Source of the DNA: CAYVQF01 sp964454015
Lineage (GTDB): Bacteria > Myxococcota_A > Bradymonadia > UBA4248
Length of the DNA stretch: 64,000 bases
Direction: 5' to 3'
Assembly (NCBI GenBank): GCA_964454015.1
Contig: CAYVQF010000025.1
Coordinates: 1 to 64,000 of the forward strand
Under the pieces are notes generated by a model. It searched no databases. It was not told the DNA's origin and saw nothing but the letters and a program-made list of their open reading frames with translations. A program made the position numbers and the translations under genes. This document shows, one piece after another, positions 54,060-62,783 of this stretch (position 1 is its first letter; each line of letters begins with the position of its first letter).

Positions 54060-56288
54060 TTGAGCCTGTTCAGTTGGCCTGAGCGGAACAAGACGGAGGC
54101 GGGGGCGCCGCTGGCGGCACGGATGCGGCCACGGACCTTGCAGGACTTCGTGGGTCAGGGGCACATCTTGGCGCCAGGTCGTTTGTTGCGTCGCGCGATT
54201 GAGGCGGATCAGCTCTCGTCGGTGATCTTTTTTGGTCCTCCCGGGACGGGTAAGACTACCCTGGCGCGGATCATCGCCAACACGACGCAGGCGCGGTTTT
54301 TGTCGCTGAACGCGGTGTTGGCGGGCATCAAGGACATCCGCGAGGCCATCGAGACGGCGCGGCGGGTGCGGGCCGAGCTGGATCAGCGCAGCATCTTGTT
54401 CATCGATGAGGTGCACCGCTTCAACAAGGCGCAGCAGGATGCGCTGTTGCCTTGGGTGGAGAACGGGACGGTGATCCTCATTGGGGCGACGACGGAGAAC
54501 CCCTACTTCGAGGTGAACAAGGCGCTGGTGTCGCGCTCGCGCGTCTTCCAGTTGACCCCCTTGGAGGCGGAGGATTTGGTGCAGATAGCGCATTTGGCGT
54601 TGCGCGATGTCGAACGCGGCCTGGGGGAGTTGGCGGTGACGGTGGATGCCGACGCCTTGGCCCATTTGGTGGACGTGGCCAATGGGGACGCGCGCGCCCT
54701 CCTCAACGCGTTGGAGCTGGCGGTGACGACGACGGCGCCGGATGCGGAGGATGGCTTGATCCGCGTCACCTTGGCCGTGGCGGAGGAGTCGATTCAACAG
54801 CGGGCGGTGCTCTACGACAAAGAGGGTGACGTCCACTTCGACACGATCAGCGCGTTCATCAAGAGCGTGCGTGGTTCCGATCCGGACGCGGCGCTCTATT
54901 GGTTGGCCAGGATGGTTCATGCTGGCGAGAGCCCGAGTTTCATTTTTCGTCGGCTGTTGATCCTCGCTGCAGAGGACGTTGGGTTAGCGGATCCGCAAGC
55001 CATTGCAGTGGTCCACGCTTGCGCCGACACCTACGACCGGATTGGGTTGCCCGAGGGTCGCTATCATCTGGCCCAGGCGACGCTTTATTTGGCGACGGCG
55101 CCGAAGTCCAATTCGACGATGGCCTTTTTTGACGCGCTGGCGGTGGTGGAGAAAGAGCAGGGGCACGAGATCCCGGCGCATCTTCAAGACGCGAACCGCG
55201 ATGGTGCGGCCCTGGGGCATGGGGCGGGTTACCTCTATCCGCACGCCTATCGCGATCACTGGGTGGCGCAGCAGTATCTGCCGCGGGCCCTGCAGGGGCG
55301 GGTCTTCTACAAAGCGTCGGATCAGGGCTACGAGGCTGGGCTCCGAGAGGGAGTGGAGCGCCGCCGTGAAGCCGAGGTGGCGGCCATGGACGAGGGTCCC
55401 AACCCCATTTTCACAGCGTCGCCCCAGGACAAGCAGCTCGATGGGTGGTTGCAACGGACCATCGATGGCGGTGGCCAGCGGGCGGCCCGGGTGCGGGATG
55501 AGGTGTTCGCCATGGCCAAGGCGGCTCGCCATGATGTGATCCTCGATTTGGATGCGGCCTCGGGGCTGTTGACGTGGGAGGCGATCCGGGCGGTGCCCGA
55601 GGGGGGCGTCTTTGCCATCGCCGAGGCGGCGCATTTGGAGAGCCTGCGCCGGGTGGCGGAGCGTGTCCCGAGCTTGCGTCGGCCGCACTTCGTGAGCGCG
55701 GCGCCCGAGGGCTTGCTGGCGACGCTGCAGCAGTGGTCGCTGCCACAGCGCTTCGACAGGATCATCGGTCGCAATGTGTTGTTGCGCTGTGGTGACAAGG
55801 CGGCCCTGCTGGGGGCCCTGCTGCGGCTGCTCGCGCCGGAGGGTCGCATCGTGTTGGCCGAGGCGGTGGCGCGGCGGGGGCCGCGGGTTTACCGCTGGGC
55901 CGAGGGCCTGGGGGGTGTGGCGCCCGAGCTGATGGCGAAGTGGGCAGCAGCGGAGGAGGCGATTTACGCCGATCCCGCCGATCCCGTGGTCAACTGGGAG
56001 CCCGAGACGCTGGCCGAGATGGCGCGCGCCCACGGTCTAGGGGTTCAGCTCCAGACTTTTGAGGTGGCGACGACCTTGACCCTGACCCAGAGTCTCCTGA
56101 CGCGGTGGTTGACGCGGGCGGGTGAGGTGCCATCGTACCTGGACAAGCTCGCCCGTGTCCTGACGGTGGAAGAGAGCGATAGGGTGGCGCAGATCGTGCG
56201 GCAGCATTTTGGCGGTAAAACCCTGCCGTGGGCGACGCAGATTGTGATTTTGGGTGCGTCGTTTGCCTCTGCTCGAGGCATCTCCTAG
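54060..56288 (+). CDS. rarA: RarA/MgsA AAA+ ATPase fused to a methyltransferase-like domain, 742 aa
   Basis: N-terminal two-thirds is RarA (replication-associated recombination protein; clamp-loader-like ATPase acting at stalled forks): FFGPPGTGKTTLARIIA Walker A, ILFIDEVHRFNKAQQDALL Walker B/DEAH-like, GATTENPYFEVN sensor 1, and a C-terminal tetramerisation region (YWLARMVHAGESPSFIFRRLLILAAEDVGLAD and DYYLPRALQG-like). From about residue 475 a Rossmann-type domain follows (VILDLDAASGLLTW, then FDRIIGRNVLLRC, LAPEGRIVLAEAV), resembling a class I methyltransferase with a degenerate motif I. This RarA-plus-unknown fusion is a known family. TTG 54060 has GGAGG five bases upstream; GTG 54048 is an alternative. 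Confidence 0.88.
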   Translation: MSLFSWPERNKTEAGAPLAARMRPRTLQDFVGQGHILAPGRLLRRAIEADQLSSVIFFGPPGTGKTTLARIIANTTQARFLSLNAVLAGIKDIREAIETARRVRAELDQRSILFIDEVHRFNKAQQDALLPWVENGTVILIGATTENPYFEVNKALVSRSRVFQLTPLEAEDLVQIAHLALRDVERGLGELAVTVDADALAHLVDVANGDARALLNALELAVTTTAPDAEDGLIRVTLAVAEESIQQRAVLYDKEGDVHFDTISAFIKSVRGSDPDAALYWLARMVHAGESPSFIFRRLLILAAEDVGLADPQAIAVVHACADTYDRIGLPEGRYHLAQATLYLATAPKSNSTMAFFDALAVVEKEQGHEIPAHLQDANRDGAALGHGAGYLYPHAYRDHWVAQQYLPRALQGRVFYKASDQGYEAGLREGVERRREAEVAAMDEGPNPIFTASPQDKQLDGWLQRTIDGGGQRAARVRDEVFAMAKAARHDVILDLDAASGLLTWEAIRAVPEGGVFAIAEAAHLESLRRVAERVPSLRRPHFVSAAPEGLLATLQQWSLPQRFDRIIGRNVLLRCGDKAALLGALLRLLAPEGRIVLAEAVARRGPRVYRWAEGLGGVAPELMAKWAAAEEAIYADPADPVVNWEPETLAEMARAHGLGVQLQTFEVATTLTLTQSLLTRWLTRAGEVPSYLDKLARVLTVEESDRVAQIVRQHFGGKTLPWATQIVILGASFASARGIS

Positions 56289-56340
56289 GCTGCGGGAGAG
56301 CAGTGTGGGGCTCCCAGGGTTGATGAAGGGGAGGGGCGCG

Positions 56341-56643
56341 ATGGCGAATCAAGATGGGATGCGGGCAGGCGAAGCGGTCATGGCGCGGGCACGGCACATC
56401 CGGCACGGGGGTTATGTCTTTTTCGGCGGGCTGGTGCTGTGGCTGGTGATCTCACTGATCGGCAGCGTTGGCCCTGCGTTGTCCACGGGAGAAGCTCGGG
56501 ATCCCTTTACCAACCTCACCTTTTCGTCGGTGCAGGAGGCCTGCGGCGCGTGGGAACGCGAGCTCAACCTTCGCCACGAGGAGGCGCCCCTGAGCCAAGT
56601 GCAGCGTCGCGCTTGGCAGCGGCGGTGCGAGCGGGTGCGCTAA
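56341..56643 (+). CDS. Small single-pass membrane protein, 100 aa
   Basis: A polar N-terminus (residues 1-19, including ARARHIRHGG), one strong membrane helix (YVFFGGLVLWLVISLIGSVGPAL) and a ~50-residue tail with a Cys pair (EACGAWERE and RRCERVR), probably periplasmic. The ATG at 56341 follows GGGGAGGGG by five bases; ATG 56323 is an alternative. Its TAA stop overlaps the stop of the convergent rtcB gene by four bases. I do not recognise a family. Confidence 0.6.
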   Translation: MANQDGMRAGEAVMARARHIRHGGYVFFGGLVLWLVISLIGSVGPALSTGEARDPFTNLTFSSVQEACGAWERELNLRHEEAPLSQVQRRAWQRRCERVR

Positions 56644-58094
56644 CCTTTGACGACGCCCAGGGGGCGCAGCCTGACGACGCGGCGGGCGATGCCTGCCGCT
56701 TCGACGACGTCGACGACGTGGGCGACGTCTTTGTAGGCCGCGGGCATCTCTTCGGCCAGAGTCTTGTGGCTATAGGCGCGCACGGTGACGCCTCGCGCGC
56801 TGAGCTCCTCGGTGATCTTTCGTCCTTTGGCAGCTTTGAGAGCGGCGCTGCGCGAGAGCAAGCGGCCAGCGCCGTGACAGCAGGAGGTGAAGGTCTCTGT
56901 CGCCGCGGCGGCGCAGCCGGCCAAGACGTAGGAGTAGCGGCCCATGTCTCCGGGCACGAGGACTGGCTGGCCCGTCGTGGCATAGCCAGGCGGCAGCTCA
57001 GGATGGTGCGGGGGGAGGGCCCGGGTAGCGCCTTTGCGGTGGACACAGAGGCGACGGCTGGCGCCGTCGACGAGGTGGCGCTCCATTTTGGCGATGTTGT
57101 GGGCGACGTCGTAGACCAGATCGACCTTGACGCTAGGGCCGAGGACGTCGCTGCAGGCCTGGCGCACCTGGTGGGTGATGACCTGGCGGTTGGCGAAGGC
57201 GAAGTTGGCCGCGGCGGTCATGGTGGCGAGGTAGGCGCGCCCCTCTGGGCTGCCCAGGGGGGCGCAGCAGAGCTGTCGGTCTGGCAGGGTGATGGCGTAA
57301 CGGGATGCGGCCTTGATCATGGTGGCGAGGTGATCGTCACAGACCTGATAGCCCAGGCCGCGGCTGCCCGTGTGGATGAAGATCGTCAGGGTGTCCATGG
57401 CCAGGCCAAAGGACTGGGCGGTCGCAGCATCGAAGACCGCGTCGACCCAGCCGATCTCGCAGAAGTGGTTGCCACTGCCCAGGGTGCCGAGCTGATCTCT
57501 GCCGCGTTCATAGGCGCGCTTGGAAGGGATTTGGGGATCGGCGCCCGGGAGGGTGCCCCTGCTCTCACAGTGATCGAGGTCTGCCGCTTCACCCATGCCT
57601 TGGGCCACGGCCCAGGCCGCTCCCTGGACCATGACTTGGCTGAGGGCTTTGGGGCCCAGGGTGAGGTCGCGGCGGGCCGAGCCGACGCCGCTGGGGACGT
57701 GGGCGTAGAGGGCGTCGAGGAGAGCGCCGAGCAAGGCGGGGTCTTGGTTGAGCTGGGTTCGTGTCAGGGAGGTGCGCAGGAGGCGGACGCCGCAGTTGAT
57801 GTCGTAGCCGACGCCGCCCGGGGAGATGACGCCGTCGTCGGCGTCAAAGGCGGCGACGCCGCCGATGGGGAAACCGTAACCCCAATGGATGTCGGGCATG
57901 GCCATTGCCGAGCCAACGATACCGGGCAAATGGGCGACATTGGCCACTTGATCCAGGCAGGGATCTTGGCGCATGGCTTCCATCATGGCGGCGTTGGCAA
58001 AGATGAGGCCATCGGTGCGCATGGCGCCGCGCTTGGCGATGCGCCAGCGGCAATCATCGATGGGCTCGGCGCTGTATTTGGCGCGTTCGGGCAT
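56640..58094 (-). CDS. rtcB: RNA-splicing ligase RtcB
   Basis: RtcB joins 2',3'-cyclic phosphate and 5'-OH RNA ends using GTP and Mn2+. It has the full set of signatures: MAMPDIHWGYGFPIGGVAAF, GVGYDINCGVRLL (D98, C101), LGSGNHFCEI, IHTGSRGLGYQV, and the closing KDVAHVVDVVEAAGI followed by a VVRLRPLGVVKG tail. At 484 residues it belongs to the long (archaeal-like) type. The ATG is at 58094. Archease lies upstream in the same orientation, which is the classic pairing. No RtcR-type regulator is adjacent. Confidence 0.96.
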   Translation of the reverse strand: MPERAKYSAEPIDDCRWRIAKRGAMRTDGLIFANAAMMEAMRQDPCLDQVANVAHLPGIVGSAMAMPDIHWGYGFPIGGVAAFDADDGVISPGGVGYDINCGVRLLRTSLTRTQLNQDPALLGALLDALYAHVPSGVGSARRDLTLGPKALSQVMVQGAAWAVAQGMGEAADLDHCESRGTLPGADPQIPSKRAYERGRDQLGTLGSGNHFCEIGWVDAVFDAATAQSFGLAMDTLTIFIHTGSRGLGYQVCDDHLATMIKAASRYAITLPDRQLCCAPLGSPEGRAYLATMTAAANFAFANRQVITHQVRQACSDVLGPSVKVDLVYDVAHNIAKMERHLVDGASRRLCVHRKGATRALPPHHPELPPGYATTGQPVLVPGDMGRYSYVLAGCAAAATETFTSCCHGAGRLLSRSAALKAAKGRKITEELSARGVTVRAYSHKTLAEEMPAAYKDVAHVVDVVEAAGIARRVVRLRPLGVVKG

Positions 58095-58187
58095 GGGTGT
58101 CTCTCGGGGTTGGGCGGCCTTTGGGTCTGGGCCGCGGAAGCGGTCGTTGGCTGGTCTTGGGGCTTCGGGTGGACGGGGGTCTTGGGT

Positions 58188-58628
58188 TCACAGGTCGAAA
58201 AAGACCCGCCCTCGCCATTTGTCAGCAGGCGCCGCATCCTCTGGAGGGAGGACTTGGACCCGGTGATAGGTGACGGCTTTGACTTCGGTCAAGTCCAAGT
58301 CGAGGTCGCGGGGTAGGGGATGAGCGGCGCCGTCGACCTCGGCCTGCCATCCAGAGGCGTCGCGGTGGACGACTATCGCGAGGGGCCCAGCGAGGTAGTG
58401 GCCGTCGATGCACCACCTGGCGAGGGCTTCGGCGAGGAGGCGGACCAAGAGGTCCTCCAGGTCGAGGCCGCTGCAGGTCCAGCGTTGGCTCTGGGTCCCA
58501 GGCGGCAGGGGTGGTGTACCGATGAGGTGGAAGAGGCCTTTGATGGCATCGGCCAAGAGCAGCTCGAGGCTGTCTCCCTCGAGGTCGAGGCCGACATCGG
58601 CGGTGTGTTCGATCACGGTGTAAGGCAT
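58188..58628 (-). CDS. Archease, RtcB activator
   Basis: Archease accelerates RtcB guanylylation and multiple turnover. Motifs: EHTADVGLDLEG at the N-terminus, LEDLLVRLLAEAL in the middle, and EVKAVTYHRVQV and RVFFDL at the C-terminus, which hold the metal-binding Asp and Glu residues. The 146-residue length is normal for the family. It lies 94 bases upstream of rtcB in the same orientation, so the two are likely co-transcribed. Confidence 0.92.
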   Translation of the reverse strand: MPYTVIEHTADVGLDLEGDSLELLLADAIKGLFHLIGTPPLPPGTQSQRWTCSGLDLEDLLVRLLAEALARWCIDGHYLAGPLAIVVHRDASGWQAEVDGAAHPLPRDLDLDLTEVKAVTYHRVQVLPPEDAAPADKWRGRVFFDL

Positions 58629-58686
58629 GGTGGTAATGAGTCAGATGTGGGTGTTGCTGCGCCCCTGACGCCGCGGGCGCTGTGGC

Positions 58687-60087
58687 TCAGGTGTGGCGGC
58701 GCGGCCCAGTCTGGCGCATGGGATCGAGGGCTTGGTCGATCTGCTCGCGGGAGACCAGGTTGGCCTCGTAGGCCAGCTCGCGCACGGTGCGGCCCGAGGT
58801 CCAGGCTTCTTTGGCGATCTGGGCGGCGGCGTCGTAGCCGATGACCGGGGCCAGGGCGGTGACCATGGAGAGGGACTGTTCGATGAAGGCCATGGCGCGC
58901 TCGGGGTTGGCCGTGAGCCCGGTGACGCAGAAGCGGACGAAGGCGTCCGCTGCGGCGGCCAGGATGGCGATGGATTCGAGGAGGTTGGAGGCGAGCATGG
59001 GCATCATGACGTTGAGCTCGAAGTTGCCGTGTTGCCCGCCGATGGTGATGGCCAAATCGTTGCCGGTGATCTGGGCACAGACCATCATCATGGCCTCGGG
59101 CAGCACGGGATTGACCTTGCCGGGCATGATGGATGAGCCAGGTTGCTGGGAAGGCAGGGTGATTTCGCCGATGCCACAGCGGGGACCACTGGAGAGCCAG
59201 CGGAGGTCGTTGGCGATTTTCATCAAGCTGGTCGCGACGGTCTTGAGTTGGCCGCTGAGGGCCACGGCGGCGTCGCGGGCGGCGAGGGCTTCGAAGAGGT
59301 TGGGCGCCTGGACGAAGGGGAGTTGGGTCAGGGCGGCGACGTGGGCGATGACTTGGTCGGCGAAGCCGGGCGGGGCGTTGAGCCCTGTGCCCACGGCGGT
59401 GCCGCCGAGGGCGAGCTCGGCCAGGTGGGGGGTGGCGCCTTCGATGCGGTGGATGCCATTGGCGATCTGCGCGGCGTAGCCACTGAACTCTTGGCCAAGG
59501 CGGATGGGGACGGCGTCCATGAGGTGGGTGCGGCCAATTTTGATGACGTGATCGAAGGCCATCGCCTTTTCATCGAGTGCGGCGTGGAGCTTGCGCAAGG
59601 CCGGCAGGAGCTGGTGGGTCACCGCTTCGAGGACGGCGATGTGGATGGCCGTGGGGATGATGTCATTGCTGGACTGGCCCATGTTGACATGGTCGTTGGG
59701 GTGGACGGGCTTCTTGCTGCCGACCTCGCCGCCGAGGCGGGCGATGGCGCGGTTGGCGATGACCTCGTTGGCGTTCATGTTGGTCGAGGTACCCGAGCCG
59801 GTCTGAAAGATGTCGACGACGAAGTGGTCGTCGAGCTCGCCGTCGATGACTTCTTGGGCGGCGGCGAGGATGGCGTCAGCGAGTTCCAGCGGGAGGCGGC
59901 CCGCGTCGCGGTTGACTTGGGCGGCGCAGTATTTCAGGAGTCCCATGGCGCGGATGAAGCCTCGGGGGAAGCGGCGGGTCGAGATGGGGAAGTTGTCGAC
60001 GGCGCGTTGGGTCTGGGCGCCGAAGTAGGCGTCCTGGGGTACGAGGACTTGGCCGAGGGAATCGCTTTCGGTGCGAAAGGTGGACAT
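58687..60087 (-). CDS. fumC: Fumarate hydratase, class II
   Basis: Fumarase C interconverts fumarate and malate in the TCA cycle without iron. Signatures: HPNDHVNMGQSSND, QTGSGTSTNMNANEVIANRA, and GSSIMPGKVNP in the superfamily loop. 466 residues, standard length. The ATG at 60087 has GGAGG six bases upstream; upstream in-frame starts lack one. Upstream of it a short perfect inverted repeat GTTGCC-GT-GGCAAC lies at 60165-60178. Confidence 0.96.
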   Translation of the reverse strand: MSTFRTESDSLGQVLVPQDAYFGAQTQRAVDNFPISTRRFPRGFIRAMGLLKYCAAQVNRDAGRLPLELADAILAAAQEVIDGELDDHFVVDIFQTGSGTSTNMNANEVIANRAIARLGGEVGSKKPVHPNDHVNMGQSSNDIIPTAIHIAVLEAVTHQLLPALRKLHAALDEKAMAFDHVIKIGRTHLMDAVPIRLGQEFSGYAAQIANGIHRIEGATPHLAELALGGTAVGTGLNAPPGFADQVIAHVAALTQLPFVQAPNLFEALAARDAAVALSGQLKTVATSLMKIANDLRWLSSGPRCGIGEITLPSQQPGSSIMPGKVNPVLPEAMMMVCAQITGNDLAITIGGQHGNFELNVMMPMLASNLLESIAILAAAADAFVRFCVTGLTANPERAMAFIEQSLSMVTALAPVIGYDAAAQIAKEAWTSGRTVRELAYEANLVSREQIDQALDPMRQTGPRRHT

Positions 60088-60261
60088 GCTGACCTCCAGA
60101 GGTGACGCGCTGGGGAGCCCCCAGGGCAGAGAACGCGCGATGGATGGCAAGGTAAGTAGGGGCCGTTGCCGTGGCAACAGCGAAGGTGTGTGGGGACAGT
60201 GTAGCAGTGTCACTGGCGAGTTGCGACGGTCGCGGCGGCTGGGCGCGATGGCGTTGGCTCC

Positions 60262-61155
60262 TCAGGGGCCGTGGGGGTCACGGGGCGGGGCGAGGGGATC
60301 GAGGCGGAGCAGATGGGCGTGGTGGGTGGGGCCCGCGGCGGTGATGGCGACGAGGTGTTCCTGGCGATCGCCAAAGAGGATGAGGTCGGCGATGGGGTGG
60401 CGTGGGTGGTCGAAGTCGAGGGGCTCGGGGTGGGGCGCGGCGCGGCGCCATTGCCACAGGGGTTGGGGTTGGCCAGGGGTGATGGCTTGTCCCAGGAGGG
60501 TGCCGTCGCGGCTGATGGCCCAAGCGCGGTGGCGTTGAGAGGGTTGGCTGCGGTCGTCGATGAGCCAGCGCCCGTGTTGGCGGCCAGCGGTGGTGAGGCG
60601 GCGTCCCTGGTGGGTGGTGGCGGCCCAGTGGCGCCAGGCGGGGTCGACGACGAAGGCGTCGGGTGGCGCCCCGAGGACGAGGTTGTCGACCTGGTGGCCG
60701 TTGCGGAGGTCGTAGAAGGCCAGTCCGTTGGGGGCGGGCAGGGCGAGGTGGGCGCCGTCTGGGGCGAGGGCCCATTGCTGGTGGGAGGGGATGCCTTGGG
60801 GAAGGCGCAACGCCACTTGGAGGTGGCTCCCAGAGCAGGTGGTGATGGCCGCCATGGTGGCGATGAGGAGGGATTGGTCGGGGAGGAAGGCGGCAGCGGT
60901 GGCGAAGTCGACCGGGAGGGGCGTGGGGTTGGGCGTTGAGCTGAGTTCGACGTGCCAAGTGTCGGCGCCGGTGGAGACGATGGCGCGGCTGGCGTCGGCG
61001 CTGACGGCGTGCAGGGCGGTGATGGCTTTCAGCGTTGGCGGCAAGGGGATGGCGGTGACGCTGCCGTCGCGGAAGTCGAGGCTTTGGAGGGCGGTGTCGA
61101 GGAGGAAGAGGGTGTGCGGTGGGTTGCAGGCCCAGGTGTGGCAGGGGATGCGCAT
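60262..61155 (-). CDS. Predicted WD40/beta-propeller-like protein, 297 aa
   Basis: The sequence has a repeating pattern of short beta-strands with S-x-D and W-x-x-x-x-x-G turns: AVSADASRAIVSTG, WALAPDGAHLALPA, WAISRDGTLLGQ, LILFGDRQEHLVAI, consistent with a seven-bladed propeller of a WD40-like or lactonase type. No signal peptide is apparent at the ATG 61155. The upstream endopeptidase gene's stop is separated from this ATG by one base (TGACATG), so the two are translated together. His-rich composition is unusual. Function unknown; fold assignment is from pattern only. Confidence 0.55.
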   Translation of the reverse strand: MRIPCHTWACNPPHTLFLLDTALQSLDFRDGSVTAIPLPPTLKAITALHAVSADASRAIVSTGADTWHVELSSTPNPTPLPVDFATAAAFLPDQSLLIATMAAITTCSGSHLQVALRLPQGIPSHQQWALAPDGAHLALPAPNGLAFYDLRNGHQVDNLVLGAPPDAFVVDPAWRHWAATTHQGRRLTTAGRQHGRWLIDDRSQPSQRHRAWAISRDGTLLGQAITPGQPQPLWQWRRAAPHPEPLDFDHPRHPIADLILFGDRQEHLVAITAAGPTHHAHLLRLDPLAPPRDPHGP

Positions 61156-61156
61156 G

Positions 61157-62119
61157 TCAGCGGCGGCAGCGGTGGTCGCCAGGCGGGCAAGTGAAGCGGA
61201 CGTGCATGTGTTGACTGTGACCTGGCCAGTGACGGATGAGGGCGTGGCTTTTGTTGCGTTGGGGAAAGATCTGGTCGAGCTCCTCGGGGCTGAGGTGAGC
61301 GGCGGCGGCTTTTTTGATGGCGGGGAGGAGGCGGCGGTCGGTGTAGATGGCTTCGACGTGGCCGGTGTCGAGCATGGCGTGCATGAGGCACCAGGTGCGT
61401 TCGGCGTCGAAGTGCTTGGTGGAGACTTTGACCCAGTCGTAGTGCATGATGGATTCGTCTGGGGCGAAGTAGCCGAGGTCGATGTCGCGGCCGCTGGTGT
61501 GGGAGCGATGTGGCTTGGCGCGTCCGCCGTTGCGTTTGGAGAGGTTGCCGACGCGGATGTCTTGGGAGCCTGGGCAGTGTTGGTTGAAGTGGGTGAAGGC
61601 GGTGGTGAGGGCGTGGATGGTGTGGGCCGTGGCCCAGTAGAGGCGGCGGTTGTCGCGCAGGCGCCAGCCCTCTCCTTCGGGGAAGGGGACGGCGTTGAGG
61701 AGGCGCCCGCTCTGCGGGCGGCCGATGGAGCGGGAGGGCTTGTCGGGGTCGAAGGCGTAGACCAGGAGGCGTGTGTGGGCGGGGACGTGGTCGCCGTAGG
61801 AGAATGTGGGGTTGAGGGCGATGAGGTCGCCGCTGCGCAGGCCCCAGAGTGAGGCGATCTGCTCGATGGTGGCGGCCTCGCCGACGGTCCAGTGGACCTG
61901 CTGGGGGTGGAGGGAGGCAGGGCTGGGCTCGGCCGGCGCTAGGGTGGCCCGGGCCCCATCACAGAGGGAGTAGGTGGCCGCGGCGAGCTGGATGCTGAGG
62001 CTGGCGAAGTTGGGTCCGAGGGGGAGGGCGCTGGCGACGTTGAGGGAGAAGGTCGTGCAGAGCGCAAGAGCGGCGGCGCAGGCGATGGCGCGGCCGCAGC
62101 GGCGGTCGTGGGTTGACAT
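61157..62119 (-). CDS. Penicillin-insensitive murein endopeptidase (MepA family) with LysM domain, 320 aa
   Basis: LAS-family zinc metallopeptidase that cuts peptidoglycan cross-links. The zinc motifs are intact: HTSGRDID (H207 and D214), and QHMHVRF (H304, H306). A LysM domain precedes them (about 76-122, VHWTVGEAATIEQIASLWGLRSGDLIALNP), which should anchor it to the wall. The N-terminal signal peptide spans about residues 10-31. LysM-MepA fusions occur in deltaproteobacteria. ATG 62119 has GAGGGAA upstream; a longer upstream open frame is non-coding in character. It is coupled to the propeller-like gene, and lies downstream of leuD. Confidence 0.9.
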   Translation of the reverse strand: MSTHDRRCGRAIACAAALALCTTFSLNVASALPLGPNFASLSIQLAAATYSLCDGARATLAPAEPSPASLHPQQVHWTVGEAATIEQIASLWGLRSGDLIALNPTFSYGDHVPAHTRLLVYAFDPDKPSRSIGRPQSGRLLNAVPFPEGEGWRLRDNRRLYWATAHTIHALTTAFTHFNQHCPGSQDIRVGNLSKRNGGRAKPHRSHTSGRDIDLGYFAPDESIMHYDWVKVSTKHFDAERTWCLMHAMLDTGHVEAIYTDRRLLPAIKKAAAAHLSPEELDQIFPQRNKSHALIRHWPGHSQHMHVRFTCPPGDHRCRR

Positions 62120-62149
62120 GAGTTCCCTCGGTGAAGGCAGCGCGCCGCA

Positions 62150-62190
62150 GGGGGCGGCGAGCTTGGCCATGGTGGCCAATGGCCGCCCCC
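62150..62190 (-). terminator. Nested perfect hairpin downstream of leuD
   Basis: The outer stem is GGGGGCGGC (62150-62158) with GCCGCCCCC (62182-62190); its loop contains an inner perfect 7-bp stem TTGGCCA (62163-62169) and TGGCCAA (62173-62179). The structure is about 100 bases after the leuD stop and just before the mepA-like gene. There is no T-run, so it may be a factor-dependent terminator or mRNA-stabilising structure. Confidence 0.35.
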
Positions 62191-62238
62191 TTGTCAATGC
62201 GGGCCCAGGGCTGGCGCAGGGGAGGGGGCGCGGTGGCG

Positions 62239-62254
62239 GCGCGCTCGAGCGCGC
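62239..62254. repeat. 16-bp perfect palindrome
   Basis: GCGCGCTCGAGCGCGC is a perfect palindrome between the leuD stop (62289) and the nested hairpin. It could be a protein-binding site or part of a larger folded 3' end. Confidence 0.35.
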
Positions 62255-62288
62255 GGCGTGGGCGGCGGAGCGAGGGCCGCTGGGGCGC

Positions 62289-62783
62289 TCAGGGCGCGCT
62301 CTCGAGGATGCGCTTGCGGGTGTAGGCGATGAGGCCGCCAGCGTCGATGATGGCTTGGCGCTCAGGGGGGAGTGGCAGGGTGGGGAAGCGCTGGCCCGTG
62401 CGCACATTGATGACGGCGTCGGCTTGGATGTCGAGCTCATCGCCTTCTTCGGCGTCGATGGTGGGGCAGATGATGAGGTTGAGGCCGAGGTTGATGGCGT
62501 TCTGGAGGAAGATGCGGGCGATGCTCTTGGCGACGATGACGAGCGCGTTGCCCTTGATGGTGCTGGCGGCCTGTTCACGGCTGGAGCCGCAGCCAAAGTT
62601 TTCGTCGGCGACGACGACGCTGCCCGGTGGGATGGTTTTGGCCTGGAGCCTGGTGTTGAACTCCGTGCGGTTGAAGAAGCAGAATTGTGGCGTTTCCGTG
62701 GGCAGGACGGTGGCCATGAACCTACCTGGGTAGATGTCGTCGGTGCTGATGTCTCTGCCGAGCTTCATTACGACTGTGCCCAT
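62289..62783 (-). CDS. leuD: Aconitase-family small subunit (LeuD-like, 3-isopropylmalate dehydratase)
   Basis: Small (swivel) subunit of isopropylmalate isomerase in leucine biosynthesis, or of a homoaconitase/methylmalate dehydratase. Motifs: GRDISTDDIYPGRF, VVADENFGCGSSREQAA and IIDAGGLIAYTRKRI. The 164-residue length fits the short LeuD/HacB type rather than the ~200-residue enterobacterial form. Its start shares one base with the leuC stop (TAATG), so the subunits are translationally coupled. Confidence 0.88.
   Translation of the reverse strand: MGTVVMKLGRDISTDDIYPGRFMATVLPTETPQFCFFNRTEFNTRLQAKTIPPGSVVVADENFGCGSSREQAASTIKGNALVIVAKSIARIFLQNAINLGLNLIICPTIDAEEGDELDIQADAVINVRTGQRFPTLPLPPERQAIIDAGGLIAYTRKRILESAP

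Noticed and set aside
56439..58316. 625-codon open frame opposite rtcB and archease
   Set aside because: The minus strand carries full RtcB and archease; the plus-strand translation is Gly/Ala/Asp-rich without motifs.
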